From Flavobacterium sp. LC2016-13 (GTDB lineage Bacteria; Bacteroidota; Bacteroidia; Flavobacteriales; Flavobacteriaceae): a stretch of 64,000 bases of DNA. The notes under the pieces are model-generated. The model was not told where the DNA came from and did not search any database. It was given only the letters and a program-made list of their open reading frames with translations. The position numbers and the translations under genes were made by a program. Positions within the stretch are counted from its first letter, which is position 1. Each line of letters opens with the position of its first letter. The stretch covers positions 468,670 through 532,669 of the forward strand of contig NZ_WMDQ01000003.1 of NCBI RefSeq assembly GCF_009707955.1, given 5' to 3'. Of this stretch, positions 1-8,931 are shown in pieces.

Positions 1-2
1 AA

Positions 3-512
3 ACAAAATTTGTTGACAAAAGTGATTTGCATGGAGATAAATCAGAAGTTACCGGAAAACAAATTTCATATAAGATATTAACTTTTAAATCTGATTCAAT
101 AAATAAAAAATTAGCGATGGCAATTTATTCGCTTGACTCTAATTTTACCAGTAAGGATATAGCGGAACAGTTTTTAAATGAAGTGCAAACTAATTTTATT
201 GGAATTGGTCTCTACGATAATTTAGGTGTAGAAATGGAGACAAAGAAAAAGAATATAAATTTAATGCAGTTGAATGATGTTAAAAAATATCTTCAAGAGA
301 TAATTCTCTTTGATAATGCAAATAGGGATAAAATTCAAAAAAAATATAAATTAAATTATGTTTACAAGGAATCAATAATTAGAGAAATATTATCAAAAAT
401 TGGATATAATTCATTTTATAATGGAAGAGATTTAGAAGTAATTTTCGAAAAATATTCAACAGATTCAGAAATCAAAAAACTACTAAATCAGATTTCGAAG
501 TCAAACGAATAA
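3..512 (+). CDS. Hypothetical protein, 5'-truncated at window edge
   Basis: The reading frame is open from the first bases of the window. The only start-like codon is a TTG at 27 with no promoter or other support, so the gene very probably begins before the window and what is seen is its C-terminal ~169 residues. The visible part is Lys/Asn/Ile-rich, highly charged and mostly predicted helical, with no signal peptide or membrane segment. I do not recognise a family. It ends with TAA at 510-512, and a GC-richer 46-codon ORF starts two bases later. Confidence 0.6.
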   Translation, partial: TKFVDKSDLHGDKSEVTGKQISYKILTFKSDSINKKLAMAIYSLDSNFTSKDIAEQFLNEVQTNFIGIGLYDNLGVEMETKKKNINLMQLNDVKKYLQEIILFDNANRDKIQKKYKLNYVYKESIIREILSKIGYNSFYNGRDLEVIFEKYSTDSEIKKLLNQISKSNE

Positions 513-513
513 A

Positions 514-654
514 ATGATGATCGCACTCGCTCTCGTAAGTGCGTCATTCGTTAACAAATTGCTGTTTCTAATCCCGATCTCCGAAGAGTTCATCCGCAAA
601 CACTGTACGTATGTTTCCGAATTCACACCTGCGAGTGGTAAAATCAAATTCTAA
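514..654 (+). CDS. Possible 46-codon ORF in a GC-rich patch
   Basis: The frame runs from ATG ATG at 514/517 to TAA at 652-654. It begins MMIALALVSASF and ends SGKIKF. It starts 1 nt after the preceding stop. The stretch uses codons such as CTC, GCG, CCG, CGC and TCC that are rare in the neighbours, so it looks compositionally foreign. It could be a remnant of a displaced gene end rather than an expressed gene. A short inverted repeat (CGCACT/AGTGCG, about 522-543) lies inside it. Function unknown. Confidence 0.22.
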   Translation: MMIALALVSASFVNKLLFLIPISEEFIRKHCTYVSEFTPASGKIKF

Positions 655-723
655 AAAGCTTTCTTAAAAAGAAATAAATATAAAAATCCTTTACAAACTC
701 ACTCAAAAAAAGAAAATATAATT

Positions 724-996
724 ATGATAAAAATCTTTAAATGGCTTCTTTATATTGGGTTAATTTTGCCGTTACTATATTCGATTTTGGATGTAATTTA
801 TAAAGTTAATTTGCCTATTATAGAAGTATATTACATTGGTAAAACTACACGCAAAATTTTTTCGGTTTTTTTTATTTTATTCATCTTACTGAGTGTTTAC
901 ATGTTCAAAACACAAAAGAAATTTATTTATATATTTTTTACAGTTTATAATTTATTCTTTTTGATCGTAATGAATTATTGCTGGACTTCAATATAA
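724..996 (+). CDS. Small three-helix membrane protein
   Basis: This encodes 90 residues with three hydrophobic segments at about 7-24, 45-62 and 67-86, separated by short basic loops (KTTRK, KTQKK). That indicates a small polytopic inner-membrane protein. It starts at an ATG after an A-rich stretch, as is usual for Flavobacterium, and is not clearly in an operon with the VOC gene 60 bp downstream. I do not recognise a family. Confidence 0.6.
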   Translation: MIKIFKWLLYIGLILPLLYSILDVIYKVNLPIIEVYYIGKTTRKIFSVFFILFILLSVYMFKTQKKFIYIFFTVYNLFFLIVMNYCWTSI

Positions 997-1055
997 ATCG
1001 GTTAATCTTTTAAAACAGAAAAACAATAAATTAATCATCCTACATCAAAGTAAAA

Positions 1056-1460
1056 ATGAAGCAAATATTTATCAATTTACCTGTTGAAAACATAGAAAAT
1101 TCTATGAACTTCTATCTTCAATTGGGTTTCACAAACAAACCTTTATTTTCAGATGATCATCAAAAATGTATGATTTGGAGCGAAGAAATATCTGTAATGC
1201 CTATGTCACATGAAAAATTTGCAGGTTACAGCAAAAAAGCCATTCCTGATACAAAAACTGTAATGGGTGCATATTATACACTTCATGTTGAAAGCGTTGA
1301 CAGAATTAACGAAATTATTGATCTTGGCTTAAAAGCAGGCGGAAAAGAACCAATTGAAATGATTGATGAAGGATTTATGCAATTGAGAAGAATTGAAGAT
1401 CTTGATGGACATACATGGGATTTTATTTTTATGGATCTTAGTAAATTTCAAAAAGAATAG
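1056..1460 (+). CDS. VOC (glyoxalase/bleomycin-resistance) family protein
   Basis: This encodes 134 residues, the usual length for a stand-alone VOC protein of two beta-alpha-beta-beta-beta modules. The first module starts with the typical IFINLPVENIENSMNFY followed by LGF. The second ends with the family's EDLDGHTWDFIFMD strand. The N-terminal metal position is not the canonical His, so a glyoxalase I reaction should not be assumed; many such proteins (PhnB/lactoylglutathione-lyase-like) have unknown substrates. It is followed after 24 bp by a membrane protein on the same strand. Confidence 0.8.
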   Translation: MKQIFINLPVENIENSMNFYLQLGFTNKPLFSDDHQKCMIWSEEISVMPMSHEKFAGYSKKAIPDTKTVMGAYYTLHVESVDRINEIIDLGLKAGGKEPIEMIDEGFMQLRRIEDLDGHTWDFIFMDLSKFQKE

Positions 1461-1484
1461 AAACCTAAATACATAAAAAAACTC

Positions 1485-2084
1485 ATGAGCGAAAACATTT
1501 TATTACTTCTTCGAATAATAACGGTAGACTTTTTTACAGCATTTGGTTTGTATTCATTTTTATATCTAGTTGTTTCTATTTTTATAAAGAAACCAATTCT
1601 GTACAAAATAGATGAAGAAGCAGTTAAATTTATTTCTTTGGCTGGCGTAATTTATTTTGCTGTCTGGATAATTGGAATTTTTGTTTTTTATGCAGAAAGT
1701 AATCCCGAAGAAAAAAGCGATTTGATCAACAGAATGTTTGGAAAATACTGGATTGGAATTTGGTTACAGCCAATTCTATGGTTTGCCGTTACACAATTAT
1801 TGCGGTTTAAAAAAGTTAGCAAAAATGCTTTGTTGAGAATAATATTTAGCTTTGTACTTATTGTTTCAATAGAACGATTTATAATATTTATTACTATTTT
1901 CCATCGTGATTACTTGCCAAGCTCATGGACAATGTATCACGATTTAGATATTTATCCCTCTAATTTTTTTCTTGCATTATTGATTAAAATTATGGTGTTT
2001 TTGCTTTTTGTTGGAATATATTATTTGATAAAAAGTAAATTAATAGTCGTAATCAAAAGTAAAATAGCTGAAAATTCAAAATAA
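1485..2084 (+). CDS. Polytopic membrane protein of unknown function
   Basis: This encodes 199 residues with about five hydrophobic segments (roughly 5-35, 48-72, 90-106, 115-138 and 158-182). There is no signal peptide cleavage motif and no recognised catalytic motif. It lies 24 bp after the VOC gene and is followed within 12 bp by a strong terminator, so it closes that short transcription unit. Function cannot be assigned from sequence. Confidence 0.6.
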   Translation: MSENILLLLRIITVDFFTAFGLYSFLYLVVSIFIKKPILYKIDEEAVKFISLAGVIYFAVWIIGIFVFYAESNPEEKSDLINRMFGKYWIGIWLQPILWFAVTQLLRFKKVSKNALLRIIFSFVLIVSIERFIIFITIFHRDYLPSSWTMYHDLDIYPSNFFLALLIKIMVFLLFVGIYYLIKSKLIVVIKSKIAENSK

Positions 2085-2095
2085 ATAATCATTAG

Positions 2096-2133
2096 AAAAC
2101 CTCGATTTTATCAAAATCGAGGTTTCTTTTTTA
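2096..2133. terminator. Intrinsic terminator
   Basis: A perfect stem of AAACCTCGATTTT with AAAATCGAGGTTT around a 3-nt loop is followed by a T run. The A run on the other side lets it serve the minus-strand gene at 2151-2384 as well, so it is probably bidirectional between converging units. Confidence 0.85.
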
Positions 2134-2150
2134 TTATCAATTAAAAAACT

Positions 2151-2384
2151 CTATTCTACATCCAAATAAGGATTTAAAGTTTCGGCTAATTCGTTCAGCC
2201 AAAAAAAGCTGTTTCTTAAGTTTGTTACTTCGTTTTGAAGCATTTCATCTTCGCTCATAATGCCTAAAGTCAGCACATAATTTATGTGTCTAATTGCTTT
2301 AGCCATACTTTTGGGATCTATGGTGTCGTTGAAAAAATGCAGTAGCCTTGTTTCGGCTTCTTTTGAAAGGGTGTTTGTACTCAT
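2151..2384 (-). CDS. Conserved-looking small hypothetical protein
   Basis: This encodes 77 soluble, acidic, mostly helical residues beginning MSTNTLSKEAETRLLHFFND and ending NPYLDVE. It has no signal peptide and no membrane segment. The composition and helix pattern look like a real small cytosolic protein rather than a shadow ORF, and there is no competing ORF on the other strand. It converges on the preceding plus-strand unit and shares its terminator. Family not recognised. Confidence 0.6.
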   Translation of the reverse strand: MSTNTLSKEAETRLLHFFNDTIDPKSMAKAIRHINYVLTLGIMSEDEMLQNEVTNLRNSFFWLNELAETLNPYLDVE

Positions 2385-2726
2385 ATCTTACATTTTAGTG
2401 ATATTAAACCCATGTTCGTAAAGATGTTCGTCATTAAAAGTAATATTTGTTACTTTCAATACTATCATCATACCACAAGGGCAAATTCTATTTTGTTTTA
2501 ATGTGAAGATTTAAGAACAGCGAATTTATTAAAACTATTCAATATTAACAAGCTTTTACTTATGTATAATTGTAATTTTTTAAATCTCATTCCGAATCTG
2601 CAGCTATAATTATTACTCTTTTTAAAAATGCCTTATTTTGACACAATAAAAACTTTTAGTGGCAAAACAATTAAAATTGGCAGTCTTATATTTACGTACT
2701 AACCTCAAATTTTAAATATTTTTATT
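2385..2726. other. Intergenic region without recognisable gene
   Basis: This is AT-rich DNA between divergent small genes. I see no RNA gene or convincing hairpin. A TATATTTAC sequence at about 2687 resembles a degenerate -7 box for the gene starting at 2727, but no clear -33 box stands at the right spacing. Confidence 0.4.
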
Positions 2727-3062
2727 ATGCTAACCACTCAAAAAATCAACGAGTTACTATCTAAAAATTATGCTTCAAATATTACAATTCTAGGCAATTA
2801 TCTAAGTTGCAAATACACTTCAATTCTCGACAATAATAACGGAACTATATTTATTGCATCTGATAATCTTTTATTTTGCTTTAAAGATCAAAACGAAAAT
2901 CATTGGTTGACCATTCTAAAATCGTTTCACTTAATTGAAAACGAACATAATTTGGAGTTTGATCATTTTTATGCTCCAAACGACGATATTAAGTATAGTC
3001 TAACAACGAAAGAAGAAGTCGTTGCAATGGCAGTTGATTATTTTGAACAATATACTTTTTGA
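2727..3062 (+). CDS. Hypothetical protein
   Basis: This encodes 111 residues, soluble, with alternating beta and alpha character, beginning MLTTQKINELLSKNYASN. It contains aromatic/acidic patches such as FDHFYAPNDD and no signal peptide or membrane helix. It stands alone, 139 bp ahead of the response regulator, which has its own promoter. No family recognised. Confidence 0.55.
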   Translation: MLTTQKINELLSKNYASNITILGNYLSCKYTSILDNNNGTIFIASDNLLFCFKDQNENHWLTILKSFHLIENEHNLEFDHFYAPNDDIKYSLTTKEEVVAMAVDYFEQYTF

Positions 3063-3159
3063 ATATGAATTGCAATATAAAGTTATACAGTGCTTTAGTT
3101 CTGGTATTTCAGTCTGGATAGAAGTTATTGGCACTTTCAACACTCAGGTTATATTAAAG

Positions 3160-3189
3160 TTGCCAACTGAATTAAATAAACTACCTTTA
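3160..3189 (+). promoter_or_regulatory. Bacteroidota-type promoter of the response regulator
   Basis: TTG at 3160-3162, then a 19-nt spacer, then TACCTTTA at 3182-3189, one base off the TAnnTTTG consensus. Transcription would start close to the ATG at 3201. Confidence 0.5.
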
Positions 3190-3200
3190 TAAGAAACACT

Positions 3201-3626
3201 ATGAACAAAGGCGGACCTATTATTATAATTGAAGATGATTTAGATGATCAGGATATTTTGAGTGAAGTTTTTAAAGAACTGAATTATAAAAATGAGGTCA
3301 TCTTTTTTGACGATGGCGAAAAAGCATTAAGCTATCTAACATCAACAGAAATTGAGCCTTTTATCATTTTCTCTGACATAAATATGCCAAAACTAAGCGG
3401 TATAGAACTACGGGAAAAAATTCATCAAAATGAAGATTTAAGACTTAAATCAATTCCGTATTTGTTCTTTTCTACAAGTGCAGAACAAAGGCACGTTATA
3501 GATGCGTATTCAAAATCTATTCAGGGCTTTTTCGTGAAACCATCAAGTTATGCCGAAATAAAAGAAACAATTAAAACAATTGTAAGTTATTGGGAAGCAT
3601 GTGTATCTCCAAACTATGTAAAATAG
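3201..3626 (+). CDS. Single-domain response regulator (receiver domain)
   Basis: This encodes 141 residues that are essentially one CheY-like receiver domain. The acidic cluster is in IIIEDDLDDQ (residues ~8-17), the phospho-acceptor Asp in FSDINMPKLSG (~57-67), the Ser/Thr switch in FFSTSAE, and the conserved Lys in FFVKPSSYAE (~109-118). There is no output domain, so it acts by protein contact, as in phosphorelays or adaptor-type regulators; this subfamily often works with a separate histidine kinase. No kinase gene is adjacent in the window. Confidence 0.88.
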   Translation: MNKGGPIIIIEDDLDDQDILSEVFKELNYKNEVIFFDDGEKALSYLTSTEIEPFIIFSDINMPKLSGIELREKIHQNEDLRLKSIPYLFFSTSAEQRHVIDAYSKSIQGFFVKPSSYAEIKETIKTIVSYWEACVSPNYVK

Positions 3627-3641
3627 AATTTAAAGTTACAA

Positions 3642-4085
3642 TTATTTCAAATCTTTCTTAATCACCAAATACTTCAAAGTAGTATCACCAACATTACTAA
3701 TTCCGTGTTCAACATTTGACGGGCAATAAAAACTGGTATTTGGTCCTGCAACGGCAGTTTTTCCGTCAAGATAAAATTGAGCTGTTCCTTCGAGAATATA
3801 GAAAAACTCTTCTTCAACGTGATGATGCGGCGCATGTGTTGATTTTCCAGGTTCTACAATACTCATTTTGAGCGTATTTTCCTGAGTAAAATCTTTATTG
3901 GCAAACCAATATTGATAACCTACTTTGGTTTTTGTCGCTTTCTCTAACTCAAAGTGATTGACACAATTTTCGATGGTATATTTTTTATCGGTTGCGTTTG
4001 TCTCTTTTTTTACTTCTTGAGAAAAAGCAAATTGCTGAAAGAATAAAATAGCAATTACAGTTCTTATAAGGGTTGTTGTTTTCAT
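3642..4085 (-). CDS. Exported cupin-domain protein
   Basis: The start at 4085 gives MKTTTLIRTVIAILFFQQ followed by AFSQ, a normal signal peptide; an upstream in-frame ATG at 4172 would bury it and is rejected. The mature part carries both cupin motifs: APHHHVEEEFFYILEG (metal-binding His/His/Glu) and GPNTSFYCPSNVEHGISN (final His). So it is a single-domain, probably metal-binding beta-barrel protein of the periplasm. The substrate is unknown; such proteins are often annotated cupin or quercetin dioxygenase-like. It lies downstream of gntK on the same strand but separated by about 100 bp. Confidence 0.82.
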   Translation of the reverse strand: MKTTTLIRTVIAILFFQQFAFSQEVKKETNATDKKYTIENCVNHFELEKATKTKVGYQYWFANKDFTQENTLKMSIVEPGKSTHAPHHHVEEEFFYILEGTAQFYLDGKTAVAGPNTSFYCPSNVEHGISNVGDTTLKYLVIKKDLK

Positions 4086-4192
4086 TTTTTTTATTGTAAT
4101 GTTACGAAAAAATGGAGGCTGTTGAATATTATATTTTAAAAGTGAGCTAAGAAAGTTGTATTTCTTTGACAAACTTAAATCATAATTTGTTT

Positions 4193-5611
4193 TTAAAAAT
4201 CTTTCAATAAAGGATACACTTTTTTAAACTTTTTAAAAGAAACGTCATAAACACTTTTGTTTGCTACATTCGGAAAATAGGTTTTTCCGATTTTGTTTTC
4301 GCTTATTATCTCTTCGCCCTGAGATTTTAACCCTATCAGGACAGCGCCCCAGGAAGATCCTTCGATTGTTTGTGAGGTTTCAACCTGCATCTGAAAAATA
4401 TCTGCTGTCATTTGTAGCCAAAGTTCACTTTTCCCAAATCCACCACTGGCCATTACTTTGATTTGTTTTCTTTTTTCAGGATCAGGAAGCAAAATTTTAG
4501 TGATTTGAAACAATCCAAATAAAATTCCTTCTAAAGTTGCGCGTACCAAATGTGCCTGCGTGTGTGTTATGTGCATGCCTAAAAGCGCTCCTTGTGCTGA
4601 GGCATCCCAAATAGGCGCTCTTTCTCCAAGTAAATAAGGTACAAAAAGCAAACCTTCAGAACCCGCAGGAATTTTTTCGGCTTCTTCAAAAAGAACTTCA
4701 AAAGACTGATCTGTTTTTAACAAAGCGTCACGGAGCCACTGCAAAATGATTGCGCCATTGTTTACAGCTCCTAACGTAAGATATTGGTCATTCATCAAAT
4801 GGTAACATTGCGTACGCATTTGTTCGTCGAGATAAGGTTTATCAATAGGCAATCGTACTGCGCCGCTCGTACCAATTGTTAAGGCAATACAGCCTTTGTT
4901 CATGGCGCCTGTTCCGAGATTGGCTAAAGCGCCATCGCCACCACCAATTACATACAGAAAATCATCTGAAATTCCTTTGCATTGATGCGTGACCTCACAA
5001 ATTGCTGATAATTGATGCCGTTTTATATTTAAGAAATCTAAAATTTCTGCATCCCATTGTAACGTATGAATGTTTAATAATCCGGTTCCCGAAGCCATTG
5101 AAGTATCTGTATAATATTCATTGGTAAGATGATGCCATACATATTCTTTGATACTGATGAATTTAAAAGTTCGGGAAAAAATTTCAGGATCAAATTCTTT
5201 GAACCATGCAATTTTGGCCATCGGAGAAAAAGGATGAATCGGAATTCCTGTTTTTTGATAAAAATTTTTCTCTTTATCAGAATTTTTAATCTTTTCGACA
5301 ATTACAGCAGCTCTGTTGTCTGCCCATAAAATAGCGTCTGTTAATGGTTTCCCGGTTTCATCAATTGCGATAATACTTTGCATAGCCGAACTAAAACTAA
5401 TAAACTGAGGCTTAATATCTTTTGTGATTTCGGTAATGCACTCTTTTACGGTTAGCAGAATCTCATGCGGGTTTTGAACACTCCACTCCGGTTTGGGATG
5501 ATACATTTCATACGCCATAGAAATTTGACGGATCACATTTCCCTGCTTGTCAAAACAGACTGCTTTTGTGGCCGTGGTTCCAATGTCAATTCCTATATAC
5601 AATGATTCCAT
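4193..5611 (-). CDS. gntK: Gluconokinase, FGGY carbohydrate kinase family
   Basis: This encodes about 472 residues, the length of FGGY kinases. The N-terminal phosphate loop is YIGIDIGTTATKAVCFD, the catalytic-Asp region is ILWADNRA, and the C-terminal ATP-site glycines are VMASGGFGKSELWLQ. Family knowledge plus the flanking gluconate permease and 6-phosphogluconate dehydrogenase point to phosphorylation of D-gluconate to 6-phosphogluconate. I place the start at the ATG before ESLYIG; an ATG 18 nt upstream (5629) overlaps the end of gntP by 13 bp and is also possible. Either way it is tightly coupled to gntP. Confidence 0.88.
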   Translation of the reverse strand: MESLYIGIDIGTTATKAVCFDKQGNVIRQISMAYEMYHPKPEWSVQNPHEILLTVKECITEITKDIKPQFISFSSAMQSIIAIDETGKPLTDAILWADNRAAVIVEKIKNSDKEKNFYQKTGIPIHPFSPMAKIAWFKEFDPEIFSRTFKFISIKEYVWHHLTNEYYTDTSMASGTGLLNIHTLQWDAEILDFLNIKRHQLSAICEVTHQCKGISDDFLYVIGGGDGALANLGTGAMNKGCIALTIGTSGAVRLPIDKPYLDEQMRTQCYHLMNDQYLTLGAVNNGAIILQWLRDALLKTDQSFEVLFEEAEKIPAGSEGLLFVPYLLGERAPIWDASAQGALLGMHITHTQAHLVRATLEGILFGLFQITKILLPDPEKRKQIKVMASGGFGKSELWLQMTADIFQMQVETSQTIEGSSWGAVLIGLKSQGEEIISENKIGKTYFPNVANKSVYDVSFKKFKKVYPLLKDF

Positions 5612-5616
5612 TTCTT

Positions 5617-6936
5617 TTATTTGATCCATAAGTTTAAAACCAATACGCCAATTAATCCCATTACTCCAATAATTGTTTCCATAATTGTCCAGGTTTTAAA
5701 AGTATCTGAAACACTTATGCCAAAATATTCTTTAAACATCCAAAATCCGGTATCGTTTACATGAGAACACATTAAACTTCCGGCACCTATAGAAAGAACC
5801 ATCAATTCCGGACTTACACCAGAGGCAATTACCAGCGGTTGTACAATACCTGCTGCAGTTAATCCGGCAACGGTAGCAGATCCTAATGCAATCCTAATTA
5901 TTGTAGCAATGAGCCAGCCTAACAATAATGGAGAAAGCGATGAACTTTCGAAAAACGCACTCAAATCTGTTCCTATTCCGCTATCTATTAATACTTGTTT
6001 AAAAGCTCCTCCAGCGCCAATGATTAGAATGATCATCGTAGCAGAACTTAAAGCATTACCCGACTTATCCATGATATCCTGCATTTTGCGGCCACGAAAA
6101 ATTCCTAATGTAAGTAGTGCAAAAAGTATTGCGATTAACATTGACGTGGTTGGATTTCCGATAAAAAGCAATACTGAACGCAAAGTGTTTGTTTCAGGCA
6201 ATAGTAATTCACTAAATGTGGCAGCTGCCATTAAAAATACCGGAACTAATGCAGTCAGAATACTAATTGCAAAAGAAGGCATTTCGGCTTCTGTGAAAGT
6301 TTTACTGTCAAATAATCCTTTTGGAGGAAATGCTTTTATTTTTTTTATAAATTCAGGAAAAACAATGCCGGCAACAAAAAGTGCAGGAAGTGCAACCAAA
6401 ATCCCATAGAGTAACGTTTTACCAATATCTGCTTTAAAAATCACTGCAATTGCTGTTGGCCCGGGATGCGGAGGCAAAAAACCATGCGTGATAGAAAGTG
6501 CTGAAGCCATTGCAATGCCCAAATAAATGATGGGTTGTCTGGTACTTTTGGCTACAGCAAAAATCATCGGAATCAAAATGATAAACCCTGCATTATAGAA
6601 CATCGAAATTCCAACAGAGAAACCGGTAATAACCATTGCCCATTTAATATGCCTGATGCCAAATGACCGAATCATGACTGAACTTATACGCTGGGCAGCG
6701 CCGCTGTCTGAAAGCAAATTTCCTAATATAACTCCAAATGCAATAATCAAAATTAAAGAGCCTAACGTACTTCCTATTCCTTGCTGAATGGAATTAATTA
6801 AATCCGGAAAATTCATTTGCTTGGAAATTCCAACAAAAAAAGCGGCAATAATTAAGGAAATAAACGCATTGAGCTTAACAGCAGAAATAAGAATCAATAA
6901 TAAAAGAATACCGGCAATCAGAATCAGTAGGGACAT
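5617..6936 (-). CDS. gntP: GntP family gluconate:H+ symporter
   Basis: This encodes 439 residues, very hydrophobic, with about 12-13 membrane segments, the standard size for the GntP family. Family-typical stretches include SGAAQRIS, GISMFYNAGFIILIPM, ITHGFLPPHPGPTAIA and SHVNDTGFWMFKEYFG. It imports gluconate (or a related sugar acid such as glycerate or ketogluconate, also carried by GntP members) with protons. It sits between gnd and gntK on the minus strand, 71 bp after gnd, and overlaps or abuts gntK, so the three genes form one gluconate catabolic operon. Confidence 0.92.
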   Translation of the reverse strand: MSLLILIAGILLLLILISAVKLNAFISLIIAAFFVGISKQMNFPDLINSIQQGIGSTLGSLILIIAFGVILGNLLSDSGAAQRISSVMIRSFGIRHIKWAMVITGFSVGISMFYNAGFIILIPMIFAVAKSTRQPIIYLGIAMASALSITHGFLPPHPGPTAIAVIFKADIGKTLLYGILVALPALFVAGIVFPEFIKKIKAFPPKGLFDSKTFTEAEMPSFAISILTALVPVFLMAAATFSELLLPETNTLRSVLLFIGNPTTSMLIAILFALLTLGIFRGRKMQDIMDKSGNALSSATMIILIIGAGGAFKQVLIDSGIGTDLSAFFESSSLSPLLLGWLIATIIRIALGSATVAGLTAAGIVQPLVIASGVSPELMVLSIGAGSLMCSHVNDTGFWMFKEYFGISVSDTFKTWTIMETIIGVMGLIGVLVLNLWIK

Positions 6937-7007
6937 GAAATTTGAATATTAAGGATTAATAAGTATTCCAAACGAACTTTATAAAATCTTCCTGATGAAA
7001 GATTTTA

Positions 7008-7907
7008 TTATTCATTTTTTTCTACAGCATGTCCTCCAAACTCGTTTCGAAGTGCGGCCACCACTTTTCCTGAAAATGTATCTGACATTTGAGAGCGATA
7101 ACGCATCATTATTGAAAGGGCAATTACGGGAGTTGGAACACCTAAATCTAAAGCTGTTTCCAATGTCCATTTTCCTTCTCCTGAAGAATGCATAATACCT
7201 TTTATACCGTCTAGTTTTGCATCTTTTGAAAAAGCACTTTCCGTAAGTTCCATTAACCAGCTTCGCACCACAGAACCATGGTTGAATAGTTTTGCAGTTT
7301 TTTGAAAATCAATATCAAATTCTGAATGCTCAAAAACTTCAAAGCCTTCTGCAATAGACTGCATCATACCATATTCGATACCGTTGTGTACCATTTTAGT
7401 AAAATGACCACTTCCCGCTTCACCGGTATATAAAGATCCGTTTTCAACAGAAATATCCTTAAAAACTTCAGCCACATACTCAAAAACATCAGCATCTCCG
7501 CCTATCATGGTACAGGCACCGTTTAAAGCTCCTGAGGTTCCTCCTGAAGTTCCACAGTCTAAAAAATTAATTCCCTGCTCTTTAAGAAGTGCATATCGAC
7601 GTTTCGAGTCTTTATAATTAGAGTTTCCTCCATCAATAATAATATCGTTTTTTGACAAATAAGGCAGTAAAGAAGTAATTACGGAATCTACTATTTCTCC
7701 CGCCGGAACCATTAACCAAATAACTTTTCGTTCCAGTAATTTTTCGCATAATTCTTTAACAGAAAGAGCGGTTTCAATTCCTTCATTACCAATTTTTGAC
7801 ACAAATTCAGTATTGACGTCCTGTGCCACAACCTGATAATTATTTCGTTTTAAATTTAATGCGAGATTAAATCCCATTTTCCCTAATCCGATTATTCCTA
7901 TTTGCAT
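7008..7907 (-). CDS. gnd: 6-phosphogluconate dehydrogenase, decarboxylating (short NAD-type)
   Basis: This encodes 299 residues, the length of the short YqeC/GndA-type enzymes rather than the ~470-residue form. The Rossmann motif is MQIGIIGLGKMGFNLALNL, the substrate motif is FLDCGTSGGTSGA, and the catalytic Lys-containing motif is GSGHFTKMVHNGIEYGMMQ. It oxidatively decarboxylates 6-phosphogluconate to ribulose 5-phosphate, giving the product of GntK a route into the pentose phosphate pathway. First gene of the gnd-gntP-gntK unit. Short-form enzymes are usually NAD-preferring; cofactor specificity here is inferred. Confidence 0.92.
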   Translation of the reverse strand: MQIGIIGLGKMGFNLALNLKRNNYQVVAQDVNTEFVSKIGNEGIETALSVKELCEKLLERKVIWLMVPAGEIVDSVITSLLPYLSKNDIIIDGGNSNYKDSKRRYALLKEQGINFLDCGTSGGTSGALNGACTMIGGDADVFEYVAEVFKDISVENGSLYTGEAGSGHFTKMVHNGIEYGMMQSIAEGFEVFEHSEFDIDFQKTAKLFNHGSVVRSWLMELTESAFSKDAKLDGIKGIMHSSGEGKWTLETALDLGVPTPVIALSIMMRYRSQMSDTFSGKVVAALRNEFGGHAVEKNE

Positions 7908-8278
7908 TGTTTTTATTTTACAGTTTGCTTCGTAAAAATATTACTTTCTTTACTTTTAATTTCGTCATTTTGAATTTAATATTTTAAATAATAAAATTTG
8001 ATTGAAAGCCGCTATAAAAAACATTAGAAATGAGTTTTCTTGTCTGCACTAGCCAAAACTAAGATGCTTTTATGATGGTGAAGAAGCCTTCAGGTATCTA
8101 AAATCTATACCTGGCAGGAAGAAAAAAGGCAATAAAAAATTAAAAAACAATCTTTCTATTATAAAAACATAAACCTAATTTCCTTATAAATAAAGGCTTC
8201 AGAAGCTTTTATAAGATACCTTATGGTACAATAAGAAAATATTATAATAGAATTATAGTATAATTAGAAAAACCGCCA
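7908..8278. other. Intergenic region between gluconate operon and efflux locus
   Basis: There is no gene here. It carries a perfect 7-bp inverted repeat, CAGGTAT (8091-8097) and ATACCTG (8107-8113), and AT-rich flanks. It must hold the promoter of the gnd operon, but I could not find a clean CAAAnnTA (reverse -7) box close to 7907. Confidence 0.4.
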
Positions 8279-8311
8279 TACATTTGCCTAACAGTGTTAA
8301 ACAATTTAATA
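8279..8311 (+). promoter_or_regulatory. Promoter plus operator-like element (copy 1) before tetR
   Basis: TACATTTG (8279-8286) is a perfect -7 box. One base later comes CTAACAGTGTTAA followed by ACAATTTAATA (8288-8311), so the element sits on the predicted transcription start. The core is nearly palindromic (TTAACAnTGTTAA type), as expected of a TetR operator. Three further copies lie between tetR and the pump genes. Confidence 0.6.
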
Positions 8312-8321
8312 CTCATTAAAA

Positions 8322-8915
8322 ATGGCAAGTAAAGATCGTATTTTAAGACAAAAAGAAGAGACAAGAAGTAACATTCTTGAGGCTGCTTATGCTATCGTCA
8401 AAGAAGAAGGATGGCAAGGTCTGAGTATGAGAAAGATTGCTGACAAGATTGAATACACTGCTCCTATTATCTACGAATATTTTTCTAATAAGGATGCTAT
8501 TTTAAATGAACTAACCGGTAAAGGGTTTATTAAATTATCTAAAGAGCTTCAGGAAGCCAGAGGAAGATTTGAAAAACCGGAAGATCAACTGGAAGCTATG
8601 TGGATGGCTTATTGGGATTTTGCTTTTACAGATACTGAAATGTATCAGGTTATGTTTGGTGTGCAAATGAACTGTTGTTCGCAACAATGCTCTGCTGCAG
8701 AAGCGCCTTATAAATTATTTACTTCGGTGATTGCTGAAATTATGAAAAAGAGCAATCCGAGTGCTGAAGTAATTAAACAAAAGTATTTTACTTTCTTTTC
8801 TGTTATTCATGGTTTGATCGCTATTAATATCATCAACAGAAGTGAAATTATGGAAACCATAAACAATCAAATCTTAAAAGATGCGATTGGAGGAATCATA
8901 AAATCAATACAATAA
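8322..8915 (+). CDS. TetR/AcrR family repressor, probable regulator of the RND pump
   Basis: This encodes 197 residues. The N-terminal TetR helix-turn-helix is at about 15-60 (ILEAAYAIVKEEGWQGLSM, then RKIADKIEYTAPIIYEYFS). The C-terminal ligand domain contains a Cys pair (NCCSQQC, ~110-116), which might be redox- or metal-responsive but could simply be structural. It is encoded directly upstream of the adaptor/RND/OMF genes on the same strand, and a shared repeated element lies before it and before the pump. By analogy with AcrR/BmeR-type systems it is inferred to repress itself and the pump until a toxic ligand binds. Confidence 0.85.
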   Translation: MASKDRILRQKEETRSNILEAAYAIVKEEGWQGLSMRKIADKIEYTAPIIYEYFSNKDAILNELTGKGFIKLSKELQEARGRFEKPEDQLEAMWMAYWDFAFTDTEMYQVMFGVQMNCCSQQCSAAEAPYKLFTSVIAEIMKKSNPSAEVIKQKYFTFFSVIHGLIAINIINRSEIMETINNQILKDAIGGIIKSIQ

Positions 8916-8931
8916 AAAAAATTTCATAATT

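Noticed and set aside
5909..6409. 166-codon plus-strand ORF inside gntP
   Set aside because: It is antisense to a well-conserved permease and has no domain of its own.
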